Part shown: positions 35,116-43,500 of the stretch, piece by piece
Layout of the letters: each line of letters opens with the position of its first letter
How positions within the stretch are numbered: the first letter of the stretch is position 1
From: an uncultured Microbacteriaceae bacterium
GTDB taxonomy: Bacteria > Actinomycetota > Actinomycetes > Actinomycetales > Microbacteriaceae
DNA length: 64,000 bases
Direction of reading: 5' to 3'
Assembly: GCA_937124545.1 (NCBI GenBank)
Contig: CAKZKU010000020.1
Location: forward strand, 1-64,000
Position numbers and translations under genes: made by a program
Notes under the pieces: model-generated
Seen by the model: only the letters and a program-made list of their open reading frames with translations
What the model was told of the DNA's origin: nothing
The model's database searches: none

Positions 35116-36488
35116 GCATGGCCGTCACTAACCCCACCACGGGAGAAGTAGAAAAGACTTTTGAAGAAGACACCGCAGAAGTCGTCGAGGCGAAGATCAC
35201 CCTCGCCCAAAAAGCCCACGAGCAACTGCGCGAGGAAAGCTATGAGCAGCGCGCCACATGGATGCGGGCCTCAGCGGATCTGATGGAGTCCGAAGTTGCC
35301 ACGCTGGCCCCCATGCTCGTGCGTGAAATGGGTAAGCCGATTGCCCAGGCCGAGGCTGAAGTTCACAAGTGCGTGAAGAACATGCGCTTTTACGCCGACA
35401 AAGCTCCCGAATTTCTTGCTGATGAGCCGCTGGCTGACCCCAGCGCCGTGAATGCAAGCTCTGCGTACGCGATGTACCAGCCACTGGGTGTCATCTTGGC
35501 GGTAATGCCGTGGAACTACCCACTGTGGCAGGTCATGCGCTTTGCTGCGCCCGCGCTGATGGCCGGTAACACGGGTGTACTCAAGCACGCTTCGAACGTC
35601 CCCGAATCTGCCCTTTACCTCCACACTCTGTTCACCCGCGGTGGATTCCCCGAAGGCTCTTTTGGAACCCTGATGATCGGCGTCGGCCTCGTCAACAGCG
35701 TGATTGATGACTGGCGCGTCAAAGCCGTGACCCTCACGGGATCCGAGCCCGCTGGTCGTGCAGTCGCCGAGCGCGCGGGTCGCCAGATCAAGAAGTCCGT
35801 CATGGAATTGGGCGGCTCGGACGCGTTTGTCGTCATGCCCTCCGCGGATATCAAGCAATCTGCTGCCGTCGCGGTCACCGCGCGCATCAACAACAACGGC
35901 CAGTCCTGCATCGCGGGTAAACGTTTCTTGGTCCACACCGACATCTACGACGAGTGGGTAGCCGCCTTCGTGCAGGGTATGCAGGACCTGGTGATGGGTG
36001 ACCCAATGGACCCTGCAACGCAGGTAGGACCCTTGGCAACGAAGAACGGCCAACGGGACATCTCTGAGCTCGTCGAGGACGCTAAATCAAAGGGCGCCAC
36101 GGTCTTGGTCGGAGGCGAGCTGCCCGAGGGCCCCGGCTACTTCTACCCACCCACGGTGATTGCGGATATCACTCCCGACATGCGCATCACGATGGAGGAA
36201 GCCTTTGGTCCGCTCGCGAGCATCTACCGCGTCGCTGACCGAGAAGAAGCCATTACCATCGCGAACCAGACCACCTTTGGGCTCAGCTCCGCCATCTGGA
36301 GCACTGATGCCGACGAGCAGACCTATTTCACGGAGAAACTGGATGCTGGCGCTGTGTTCGTCAACGGGATGACCATTTCCTATCCTGAGCTCGCGTTCGG
36401 TGGCGTCAAAGACTCAGGGTTTGGGCGCGAGTTGGGAGCACCGGGTATCCGTGAGTTCACCAACATGAAAACCATCTGGAAGGGCTAG
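35112..36488 (+). CDS. NAD(P)-dependent aldehyde dehydrogenase, succinate-semialdehyde dehydrogenase-like
   Basis: 458 residues of the ALDH superfamily. Catalytic Glu sits in ELGGSDAFVV and catalytic Cys in NNNGQSCIAGKRF; the cofactor Asn is in MPWNYPLW and the Rossmann turn in TLTGSEPAGR. The compact length and lack of an N-terminal extension match GabD-like enzymes. If the neighbouring E1-E2 set acts on acetoin, this enzyme could oxidise the acetaldehyde product; a semialdehyde substrate is equally possible. It is coupled to gntR by the ATGA overlap. Confidence 0.88.
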   Translation: MSMAVTNPTTGEVEKTFEEDTAEVVEAKITLAQKAHEQLREESYEQRATWMRASADLMESEVATLAPMLVREMGKPIAQAEAEVHKCVKNMRFYADKAPEFLADEPLADPSAVNASSAYAMYQPLGVILAVMPWNYPLWQVMRFAAPALMAGNTGVLKHASNVPESALYLHTLFTRGGFPEGSFGTLMIGVGLVNSVIDDWRVKAVTLTGSEPAGRAVAERAGRQIKKSVMELGGSDAFVVMPSADIKQSAAVAVTARINNNGQSCIAGKRFLVHTDIYDEWVAAFVQGMQDLVMGDPMDPATQVGPLATKNGQRDISELVEDAKSKGATVLVGGELPEGPGYFYPPTVIADITPDMRITMEEAFGPLASIYRVADREEAITIANQTTFGLSSAIWSTDADEQTYFTEKLDAGAVFVNGMTISYPELAFGGVKDSGFGRELGAPGIREFTNMKTIWKG

Positions 36489-36492
36489 GGCC

Positions 36493-37377
36493 TTGGCAGA
36501 GGTGGGCTTTCTAGGCCTTGGCACGATGGGCCTCGCCATGGCCCGCAGGCTCTTGGGCGGAGGCCACACCGTGGTCGTCTGGAACCGGTCGCCAAGGGCC
36601 GTCGAAACCCTGGTTTCGGAGGGTGCGGTGGCAGCAAAAAATCCCGAAGAAGCCCTCTCCACGGGTGCCTCCTTCTCCATGTTCGCCAACGATGCGGCGG
36701 CAGAAGCCGTCTTGACGCCTTCTGCCGCTAGAGCCTCGAAGGGTGGCTTCCATGCAAATATGGCATCGGTGTCGCCCGAGTGTGGGACTCGGCTGCACGA
36801 TGTTTTCACCGAGGCGGGGGCTGCCTACGTTTCGAGCCCTGTGCTCGGTCGACCGCCTGTCGCGGCGGCTGGCGAGCTCAACATCCTCGTGGCCGGCGAT
36901 GAGTCTGCCGCCCAAGCAGCCCAGCCATTTTTTGACCTTATGGGAAAGAAAACCTGGCCGTTAGGTTCAACACCTTCTCAAGCAAACATCGCCAAAGTGG
37001 CCGTCAACCTCAACATCATTCACGCCATACAGGCCATTGGGGAGTCGGTAGCCCTTGTCGAAGGAGCGGGCATCGACCCAGAGCACTTTGTGGAGCTACT
37101 GACATCCAGCTTGTTTGGCGGTGTCGCCTACTCCGGTTACGGCAAAATGATTGCCGCGTCGTCCTATCTGCCTCAGGGATTCTCTCTTGAGTTGGGGCTC
37201 AAGGATCTCACTCTCGCGACGAACATTGCTTCGTCGCAGGGCAAAGACTTGGCCTCCGCCGACGTTCTTTCCGCGTCTTTTCACGAGGCGCTATCGCGTC
37301 CAGAGCTGACGGATCTTGACTGGGCGGCTTTGGCTGAAGTCTCTCGCAGACCAGCGGGCAGCACTCCCCCGGGATAG
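36493..37377 (+). CDS. NAD(P)-dependent beta-hydroxyacid dehydrogenase family protein
   Basis: 294 residues of the 3-hydroxyisobutyrate / tartronate semialdehyde reductase family. It has the N-terminal motif GFLGLGTMGLAMARRLL, a helical C-terminal domain and the catalytic Lys in ANIAKVAVNLN (position typical of the family's K-x-x-N). It starts with TTG at 36493, four bases after the aldehyde dehydrogenase stop. Its stop codon and that of the convergent SDR are directly adjacent with no gap. The substrate is unknown; some members (imine reductases, succinate semialdehyde reductases) differ widely. Confidence 0.82.
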   Translation: MAEVGFLGLGTMGLAMARRLLGGGHTVVVWNRSPRAVETLVSEGAVAAKNPEEALSTGASFSMFANDAAAEAVLTPSAARASKGGFHANMASVSPECGTRLHDVFTEAGAAYVSSPVLGRPPVAAAGELNILVAGDESAAQAAQPFFDLMGKKTWPLGSTPSQANIAKVAVNLNIIHAIQAIGESVALVEGAGIDPEHFVELLTSSLFGGVAYSGYGKMIAASSYLPQGFSLELGLKDLTLATNIASSQGKDLASADVLSASFHEALSRPELTDLDWAALAEVSRRPAGSTPPG

Positions 37378-38100
37378 CTACTGAGCGGTGGAGCCGCCAT
37401 CAATCAGGAGCTCAGTTCCCGTGATGTACGACGCATCGTCCGAGGCGAGAAAAAGCGCTCCTTGAGCGACTTCGCGTGGGGTACCCAAACGGCCCAGGGG
37501 CGTCTTCTGGATGAGGTCGTCGGTGAGCTCAGTATCCTGCGCCATAACCATCGGGGTTCCGATGATTCCTGGATGAATCGAGTTTGACCGGATCCCCTCC
37601 GCAGCATAGGTGAGAGCTACGTTCTTGCTCAGAGACCTCACGGCAGCTTTTGATGCGGTGTAGGCGGCGACTCCGCTGGCCCCGACGTAACCCCACATAG
37701 ACGAGGTATGGACCATGGCGCCTGTGCCCGCCTTCCGCATGGCCGGCAGGACCGCCTTTGTGCCATAAAACACGCCGTTCAGGTTGAGATCTATGATTCG
37801 ATGCCAGTCCTCAAAGCTGATGTCAGCAATACCGTCATACGAACCGACAGCGCCCGCATTGTTGAACAGGATGTCAATCCGACCATGGTCATTCAGCACA
37901 CGCTGAACCAGATCGTCCCACTGTTCGGGAGAAGTGACATCCATTGCCACAGTTTGGACTGAAGGATTTTCGAACGGTTCGTCGAAATCCAAGTCAACCG
38001 CATAGACAATCGACCCTTCTGAGGCGAACAAATCAACCGCGGCCCGACCGATTCCCCGAGCTCCCCCGGTGATGATCGACACTTTTTCGGAAACCCGCAC
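37378..38100 (-). CDS. SDR family oxidoreductase
   Basis: 240 residues from the GTG at 38100, eight bases after GGAG; an upstream ATG at 38145 would lack a ribosome site. Classical SDR: TGGARGIG, NNAGAVG, active Ser in HTSSMWG, Tyr-Lys in YTASKAA, and a C-terminal SYITGTELLIDGG. It is likely NAD-dependent because Asp follows the second beta strand (VDLD). It is divergent from the cupin genes with a possible operator (38118-38131) in between. The substrate is unknown. Confidence 0.85.
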   Translation of the reverse strand: MRVSEKVSIITGGARGIGRAAVDLFASEGSIVYAVDLDFDEPFENPSVQTVAMDVTSPEQWDDLVQRVLNDHGRIDILFNNAGAVGSYDGIADISFEDWHRIIDLNLNGVFYGTKAVLPAMRKAGTGAMVHTSSMWGYVGASGVAAYTASKAAVRSLSKNVALTYAAEGIRSNSIHPGIIGTPMVMAQDTELTDDLIQKTPLGRLGTPREVAQGALFLASDDASYITGTELLIDGGSTAQ

Positions 38101-38117
38101 AGCCACCACTCCAATTT

Positions 38118-38131
38118 TGTCAACTCTGACA
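38118..38131. promoter_or_regulatory. Inverted repeat TGTCA-N4-TGACA, possible operator
   Basis: A perfect five-base inverted repeat with ACTC spacer, in the divergent region between the SDR and the first cupin gene, 18 bases before the SDR start. Flanking TT and AA extend the symmetry partly. The binding protein is unknown; the local GntR is one candidate. Confidence 0.4.
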
Positions 38132-38203
38132 CAACGAAAACTCACGATTCAGGACCATGAGGTGATGAATGTTAGTCTACACAGAACACCAAAGGGGGTC
38201 TCC

Positions 38204-38611
38204 GTGACAAACTCCATCATTGTCTCCAACACAGGCGCAGCTTCCCAAGTGATCGGCGTCCACGGGGGATCAGGCTTGATGCTCTGGAAACGATTCGTCA
38301 CCGGCTTGATGTTGCACGCCGCCTGGGATTCGTTCGAACACAATATTTTGGAACCCGGGGCAGCCGTCGGGGAACACGTGCACTCTCGGACTGAAGAGAT
38401 CTACTTCATTGTTGCCGGCAAAGGGATGATGAAATACAACGGCGACGAATTTGAGGTTGTCCCGGGCGACCTCATCATGACACCTCTCAACGGACGTCAC
38501 GGCATCGTCAACCACGGTGATGAGCCGCTGGAGTTCGTTGTTGTCGAGGCGCTACCGCCCTCGATTGTCAGTGCGCTTCCCGATTATTCTCCTTCTGTTG
38601 CTGCTGCGTAA
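38204..38611 (+). CDS. Cupin domain protein
   Basis: 135 residues from the GTG at 38204, after AAAGGGGG; longer readings lack a ribosome site. It is a single-domain cupin with motif 1 GEHVHSRTEEIYFIVAGKGMM (two His, one Glu; here read as two short halves) and motif 2 PLNGRHGIVNHGDEPLEF (His). The complete His-His-Glu-His set suggests a bound metal. Small cupins of this type act as isomerases, dioxygenases or sensors. Its role in the catabolic block is unknown. Confidence 0.8.
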   Translation: MTNSIIVSNTGAASQVIGVHGGSGLMLWKRFVTGLMLHAAWDSFEHNILEPGAAVGEHVHSRTEEIYFIVAGKGMMKYNGDEFEVVPGDLIMTPLNGRHGIVNHGDEPLEFVVVEALPPSIVSALPDYSPSVAAA

Positions 38612-38620
38612 GGATGTGAC

Positions 38621-38926
38621 ATGACCAACCCCCGAGTAAACCTCTTCACGGAAGCCGATTCTGGCATTACCGAAATCATGGACGGACCGTGGAAAGCCAT
38701 CCAGGTCCTCAACATCGAGCCCCACTCATCAACCACTCTGACGACCGATGGCGAAGAACACTCGGTGTTCACCATCGAGGGAACGGCCACAGTCTCGGAA
38801 CCCGATGGGCGATCGTGGGACTTCACTAAAGGCGACACCGTATCGCTACCGCTCGGCGGGCAGTGCACCATCACCGCGGGACCCGAAGGATTCCGGTATC
38901 TGATCATTTCCTTGCGGGTCGACTAA
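38621..38926 (+). CDS. Small cupin-fold protein
   Basis: 101 residues, nine bases after the first cupin gene and in the same unit. It is predicted all-beta with the cupin pattern of an early HSSTTLTTDGEEHSVFTIEGTATV and a late GDTVSLPLGGQCTITAG, but the metal His residues are mostly missing. It may be a non-metal cupin or a partner of the preceding protein. The family assignment rests on fold pattern only. Confidence 0.6.
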   Translation: MTNPRVNLFTEADSGITEIMDGPWKAIQVLNIEPHSSTTLTTDGEEHSVFTIEGTATVSEPDGRSWDFTKGDTVSLPLGGQCTITAGPEGFRYLIISLRVD

Positions 38927-38951
38927 GAGGCCGAGCCGACGCGAGCGCCTG

Positions 38952-40238
38952 CTAGTAGGGGTTGGCGACGAAAAGCTCCTGTGCGGGGAACCGGGTCAGC
39001 ACTTCCGCGCCCTTCTCGGTGATCACAACCTCTTCTTCAATCCGCGCTGCAGAAACGCCGTCCGAGGCTGGGCAGTAGGTCTCGAGCGCAAACACCATCC
39101 CCGCCTCAATTTCCACCGGTTTGGTCATTGAGTTCAGGCGCGAGATGATCGGGCGCTCGTGAAGCCCCAAGCCCAGACCGTGGCCAAACTGCAGGCCAAA
39201 AGCATCCATCTCGTTCGCGAACCCAAACTCTTGGGCTTTAGGCCACAGGGCTGCAACCTCGTCGGTTCCGACACCGGGTCGAACCTTGTCGATGGCAAGG
39301 TCCATCCACTCGCGTGCCTTCCGGTAGGCATCATGCTGTGGTGTCGTTGAACTGCCCACCGAGAAGGTCCGGTAGTAACAGGTGCGGTACCCGTTGAAGG
39401 AGTGGATGATGTCAAAGAACGCCTGATCACCGGGACGGATGATCTTGTCGGTGAAGTTGTGCGGGTGGGGGTTGCAACGCTCCCCCGATACGGCGTTGAT
39501 GGCTTCGACCTGGTCAGAACCCATTTCATAGAGGCGCTTGGAGGCGAGAGCAACAATTTCATTCTCGCGAATACCAGGCTTCAACACATCGACGATGTCC
39601 TGATAGACACCATCCACCATCGCAGCAGCCTGCGAGAGCAGCATGATCTCATCCGGCGACTTGATTGCCCGGGCATCCAGCATGTGCTGCTGGATATCAA
39701 CAACCTTCAATCCCTGCGCCTGCATTTCGAAAAGGAATGCTGGCTCCACGAGGTCAACTCCAATCGGGTCGTTGACGACACCCGCGTCGGTCAACATTCC
39801 CTTGATGACAGCGACAGCCTCTTTCATCAAGCCCACGTCAGGGGAAATCGCGCCACGAAGCCCCAGCATTCCTGCGTGAGAGTGGCCCTCTTCCAACCAT
39901 GGGGCGAAAAGACGGTGGTGTTTAGCGGCGGAACCAAAATCCCACAGGTGGGGCTTACCGTCGGGCATCAGCAGGGCGTAACGGGACATCTTGTCGCCGA
40001 GCGCGCCACCGATCCAGGTTTGGGTGGTGTATCGGATGTTGTAAAAGTCAAAGAGCAGAAAAGCGCCGCACTCGCTGGCCTCGAGAGACTTCATCGCTCG
40101 ATCGAGGCGGTAGGCGCGCAGACGGTGGAAATCCACACGCTGTTCGTAGTCAACACCCATGGAACCGTGCGCAGGAATCTGGCGGTTCGCGAAGTCAAGG
40201 GCGGGGACGAGAGGTGCGGGGGTGAATTCAGAGGTCAT
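38952..40238 (-). CDS. M24 pita-bread-fold hydrolase, altered metal site
   Basis: 428 residues in the creatinase / Xaa-Pro peptidase fold: a creatinase N-terminal domain (about 45-190) and the M24 domain (195-420). Candidate metal ligands are an Asp (FFDII), His (HGLGLGLHERP), Glu (FALETYC) and Glu (IEEEVVI). The second Asp of the usual GYxSDxTRT motif is Cys here (GYRTCYYRTF), and the first DxG motif is also changed. Creatinase, ectoine hydrolase and the DMSP lyase DddP are non-peptidase members with similar layout. A small-molecule hydrolase or lyase is therefore more likely than a peptidase. It is adjacent to the ABC importer in the same orientation. Confidence 0.78.
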   Translation of the reverse strand: MTSEFTPAPLVPALDFANRQIPAHGSMGVDYEQRVDFHRLRAYRLDRAMKSLEASECGAFLLFDFYNIRYTTQTWIGGALGDKMSRYALLMPDGKPHLWDFGSAAKHHRLFAPWLEEGHSHAGMLGLRGAISPDVGLMKEAVAVIKGMLTDAGVVNDPIGVDLVEPAFLFEMQAQGLKVVDIQQHMLDARAIKSPDEIMLLSQAAAMVDGVYQDIVDVLKPGIRENEIVALASKRLYEMGSDQVEAINAVSGERCNPHPHNFTDKIIRPGDQAFFDIIHSFNGYRTCYYRTFSVGSSTTPQHDAYRKAREWMDLAIDKVRPGVGTDEVAALWPKAQEFGFANEMDAFGLQFGHGLGLGLHERPIISRLNSMTKPVEIEAGMVFALETYCPASDGVSAARIEEEVVITEKGAEVLTRFPAQELFVANPY

Positions 40239-40304
40239 TACTGTTCTTTCACAAAAGTGTTCGAGTTATCCCCGAAGGGAAGCGGATCTATTGCTACAAC
40301 GGTT

Positions 40305-40336
40305 GTTCTGGGAGGGCCCTCAGGCCCTCCCAGAAC
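40305..40336. terminator. Perfect 14-bp hairpin downstream of the ABC importer operon
   Basis: Arms GTTCTGGGAGGGCC and GGCCCTCCCAGAAC pair fully around a four-base CTCA loop. It lies 31 bases beyond the substrate-binding protein stop on the minus strand and upstream of the M24 gene, so it probably ends the importer transcript. Confidence 0.75.
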
Positions 40337-40366
40337 TCACGTTGGTACTACAACCGGGTTAGCGGT

Positions 40367-41407
40367 TTACCACTCAGGAGCCACTTCGGGGTCCGAGGCG
40401 TTCGCTGCCGTCACCTTGGGGTTAGGCATGTAGAGAACGGAGCCCTCGTCGTCGCGGCCCTGCTGGGTCTCACCGGTCATCGCGCGGTGGATACCGACAA
40501 CAGCGTTCTCGCCATCCCATGAGGAGGACTGGAACACGGTGCCGTCGAGCTCACCACTGATCACCAGGGGGTTACCCAGGAAGGTGTTTCCGATGGAGGT
40601 GATGAAGAAGTCAGCAGGGTCAAGGTCACGTGCCTTGAGTGCGTCAATTCCACCCTTGATCATCGAGTCGTCTGCAGCGTACATACCCTGCACGTTCTCA
40701 ACGCCCACCGAGGTCAGCATTTCGGAAGCAGCAATCTGCGACTTGTCCGGTACCCAGTCACCAGGCTGTTCAGCCAGGATGGTCACGTTCGGGCAGTCCG
40801 AAGCAATGGTCTCGCGGAAGCCGTCGCCACGCAGCGTTGCCACCGAGTTACCGGTCACACCGTTGATCTGGATGATGCCAATCTCGGCACCGTCGACGAT
40901 TTCACACATGATCTCTGCCGATGCTGCACCCTGTCCGTAGCTGTCCGTTCCGGAGTAGCCGTAGGTGAGGGGTGCGTCCTCGGGGTTCACGTCAGCGTTG
41001 GTAACCCACACGGGGATACCAGCCGCGTCAGCTGCCTCGAGGCAGGGACGAATGGTGTCAGCAATTGCTGGCCAGAGGATGATGCCGTCGGGCTGCGCCG
41101 CAACAGCAACTTCACACTCAGAAGCCTGCTTGTCACCGTCGTACTCAGAGTTGGTGATGGTCAGGTTGATACCGAGCTCAGCAGCCTTTGCCTCCATGGG
41201 GGGCAGGTAGGTGGTGCCGTATGCCTGGTCGTTACCCTGGGGAAGAAGCGCATAAACGTCGAAGGTCTCTTCGGCGGGTGCGGCCTCTTCTGTGGTGTCG
41301 CCCGCGTCGGTGGCTACTTCTTCTTCAGCAGCAGCACAACCGGCGAGTGTCAGCCCTGCAACAGCCATCAAACCGGCTGATGCGAGCCCAATACGCGATC
41401 TACGCAT
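40367..41407 (-). CDS. Sugar-type ABC transporter substrate-binding lipoprotein
   Basis: 346 residues from the ATG at 41407 (AAAGAGG eight bases upstream). A signal peptide with lipobox LTLAGC makes Cys the lipidated residue, followed by an acidic, disordered linker and a periplasmic-binding-protein type I (Peripla_BP_4) domain. Homologues bind ribose, xylose, inositol, autoinducer-2 or other small polyols. It is the last gene of the operon and is preceded by a hairpin that may favour its separate accumulation. The ligand cannot be read from sequence. Confidence 0.9.
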   Translation of the reverse strand: MRRSRIGLASAGLMAVAGLTLAGCAAAEEEVATDAGDTTEEAAPAEETFDVYALLPQGNDQAYGTTYLPPMEAKAAELGINLTITNSEYDGDKQASECEVAVAAQPDGIILWPAIADTIRPCLEAADAAGIPVWVTNADVNPEDAPLTYGYSGTDSYGQGAASAEIMCEIVDGAEIGIIQINGVTGNSVATLRGDGFRETIASDCPNVTILAEQPGDWVPDKSQIAASEMLTSVGVENVQGMYAADDSMIKGGIDALKARDLDPADFFITSIGNTFLGNPLVISGELDGTVFQSSSWDGENAVVGIHRAMTGETQQGRDDEGSVLYMPNPKVTAANASDPEVAPEW

Positions 41408-41432
41408 ATCTTTTGCCTCTTTCTTTGTGTTT

Positions 41433-41454
41433 GCCATCACCGGTCAGTGATGGC
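41433..41454. other. Intercistronic hairpin before the binding-protein gene
   Basis: Arms GCCATCAC and GTGATGGC pair over eight bases with a six-base loop, between the second permease gene and the binding-protein gene. Such hairpins often stabilise the downstream message, giving more binding protein than permease. Confidence 0.5.
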
Positions 41455-41467
41455 GATCCCCGAATTT

Positions 41468-42493
41468 TTAGGCTCGAGGTTTCGAACGGCCCTGGCGAAC
41501 GGATCTAATGCTCCCCAGGACTGCTCGAAGACTTGCCGGGTCTGTCGTCACTGCCAGAAGCAGAATCAACCCGATGAAAATTTCCTGAACGGGAACCTGA
41601 ATTCCCGACAGGGTGAGTGCCACCTGCAGCACGCCCAGTGCGGTCGCGCCAATGAGGGTTCCCACAATCGACCCGCGACCACCCTTGAGGTAGTTACCTC
41701 CGATGATTGCCGCGGCAAAGCTCGCCAAGAGGACCGTTAGTCCTGCTCTCGGGTCGGCGGCCGTTCGCTCGAGCGTGTTGATAACACCGGCGAGCGAGGC
41801 CACGAATCCAGAGATCATGAATCCGGTGAAGATTCGACGCTTCACCGGAATTCCCGCGTCGTAGGCGGCTTGACGGTTACCACCCACCGCAAAGAACTCG
41901 CGCCCCGCCTTGACGCGGGACACAAAGATCTGCAGGGCAAGGAACGCCAAAACGAAGATCAGAACGCGCGGGGTGATGGGGCCAATCAGCGCCTGGCCGA
42001 AGGCAATACCGGCATCAGTGTCCGTGAGGCGCACGGGTGTCTCATCCGAGAGGATGTACGCCAAACCGCGCAGCGCAAACAGCATGCCCAGGGTGGCGAT
42101 GAAGGAGTTGATTCCGACCACAGCGACGAAAAAGGCGTTGATGACGCCAATCACCAGCCCCATCGCGAGTGCGGCAAGAATTCCCAACCACACATCGGGA
42201 ATCAGCGCCATCACGACGCCGGATACGGCGAGCGTGCTGGCGACACTCAGGTCGAGCTCTCCCATCAGAATCACCGCTGTCAAGCCCAAAGCGACCAAGC
42301 CAATTAGGGCAATTCGACCCAAAGACACGGGATAGGCAGTGAACACGAGGGGCTGCGTCAGAGATACAACCACCAAGATGATCGCCAGTAGCGCGACACC
42401 GCGACCTTCCGTCCGCCGGGCGACGACGAGTCTCGCGCGACCCAAAAAGCTGGTGTCGCTGGAACCAAGTTTGAGTGACTGGGTCTGGCTCAT
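41468..42493 (-). CDS. ABC transporter permease, RbsC type (second)
   Basis: 341 residues with 8-10 hydrophobic segments of the BPD_transp_2 family and the conserved GGxxxxGGxGxxxGTxxGA pattern near the end (GGNYLKGGRGSIVGTLIGA). It forms the membrane channel with the adjacent permease. It overlaps the preceding permease gene by four bases. Confidence 0.92.
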   Translation of the reverse strand: MSQTQSLKLGSSDTSFLGRARLVVARRTEGRGVALLAIILVVVSLTQPLVFTAYPVSLGRIALIGLVALGLTAVILMGELDLSVASTLAVSGVVMALIPDVWLGILAALAMGLVIGVINAFFVAVVGINSFIATLGMLFALRGLAYILSDETPVRLTDTDAGIAFGQALIGPITPRVLIFVLAFLALQIFVSRVKAGREFFAVGGNRQAAYDAGIPVKRRIFTGFMISGFVASLAGVINTLERTAADPRAGLTVLLASFAAAIIGGNYLKGGRGSIVGTLIGATALGVLQVALTLSGIQVPVQEIFIGLILLLAVTTDPASLRAVLGSIRSVRQGRSKPRA

Positions 42494-43500
42494 CGCGTGC
42501 CCACCTTCCGTGAGAGTGCGTCGATTGTGACGGCAACAACAATCAAAATTCCCAGCGCCACCTGCTGATACCCAAAGGTGATGTTGGAGAGAACAAGGAT
42601 GTTCGTCAAGACACTGACAAAGACGACCCCCAGCAGGGTGCGGAGGACCGAACCTTTGCCGCCGAAGACGCTGGTGCCACCGACGATGATGGCGGCGAGT
42701 GCTTGAAAGTCATAGCCGGTAGACATCGAGGACACCGCGGTGTTCGAGAACGCCGCCAGCACCCATCCGGCGACCATGGCCGCGAGCGCCGTCACGAAGA
42801 AGGCGCCGACGATGACAAATCCGGTGTTGACACCACCAAGGCGGGTCGCCGACTCGTTGACTCCGAAGGACCGAACGAGAAATCCGAAGTTCGTGCGACT
42901 CAAGACGAAAGCAAGAATTAGCGTTACCAAAATCAGCACCAGGGCCGAATAGGGAACCGGGCCCAATTTTGCGGTACCGAAGGCTCGAATCGGACCATCT
43001 TCTGGGCCGAAGAAAATACTTCCCCCGGAGAAGTATCGGAGTACACCGACACCGATATACGTCGTGGAGAGCGTCACAATCACGGCATTAGCTTTGAAGT
43101 ATCCAACGGCAATGCCATTGACCAGTGCATACGCGATAGCGGCTAGCAGGGCCGCAAACATGGCAATCGGTACGCCATACACGTTGCTGACAGCAAGGAA
43201 TATTACGGCTGAAGTCGCCACTTGGGCCACCACCGACAAGTCGAGGTAGTTTCCGCTAATCACCACAAAGGTCATTCCCACCGCAACAATGCCAATCGGC
43301 GCCGCCCGGTGGAACACATCAGTGATGTTGACCAAAGAAGCAAAACCGTCCACAAACACGGCTGCGCCGAGGATCAGCAGAGCGGTGAAGATAAAAATGC
43401 CGTTCTCCGCCATCCAGGGGAGAACAGATCGAGGCTTGGAGGGCTTTTCCTCGTCGCCTTGAGCCACGGTGATGACTTCGGTCAGTGTTTCTTTGGGCAT
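42490..43500 (-). CDS. ABC transporter permease, RbsC type (first)
   Basis: 336 residues, BPD_transp_2 family, with a long charged N-terminus (about 28 residues) and the conserved VGGTSVFGGKGSVLRTLLGV region. It overlaps the ATPase gene stop by one base. Two different permeases indicate a heterodimeric channel. Confidence 0.92.
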   Translation of the reverse strand: MPKETLTEVITVAQGDEEKPSKPRSVLPWMAENGIFIFTALLILGAAVFVDGFASLVNITDVFHRAAPIGIVAVGMTFVVISGNYLDLSVVAQVATSAVIFLAVSNVYGVPIAMFAALLAAIAYALVNGIAVGYFKANAVIVTLSTTYIGVGVLRYFSGGSIFFGPEDGPIRAFGTAKLGPVPYSALVLILVTLILAFVLSRTNFGFLVRSFGVNESATRLGGVNTGFVIVGAFFVTALAAMVAGWVLAAFSNTAVSSMSTGYDFQALAAIIVGGTSVFGGKGSVLRTLLGVVFVSVLTNILVLSNITFGYQQVALGILIVVAVTIDALSRKVGTR

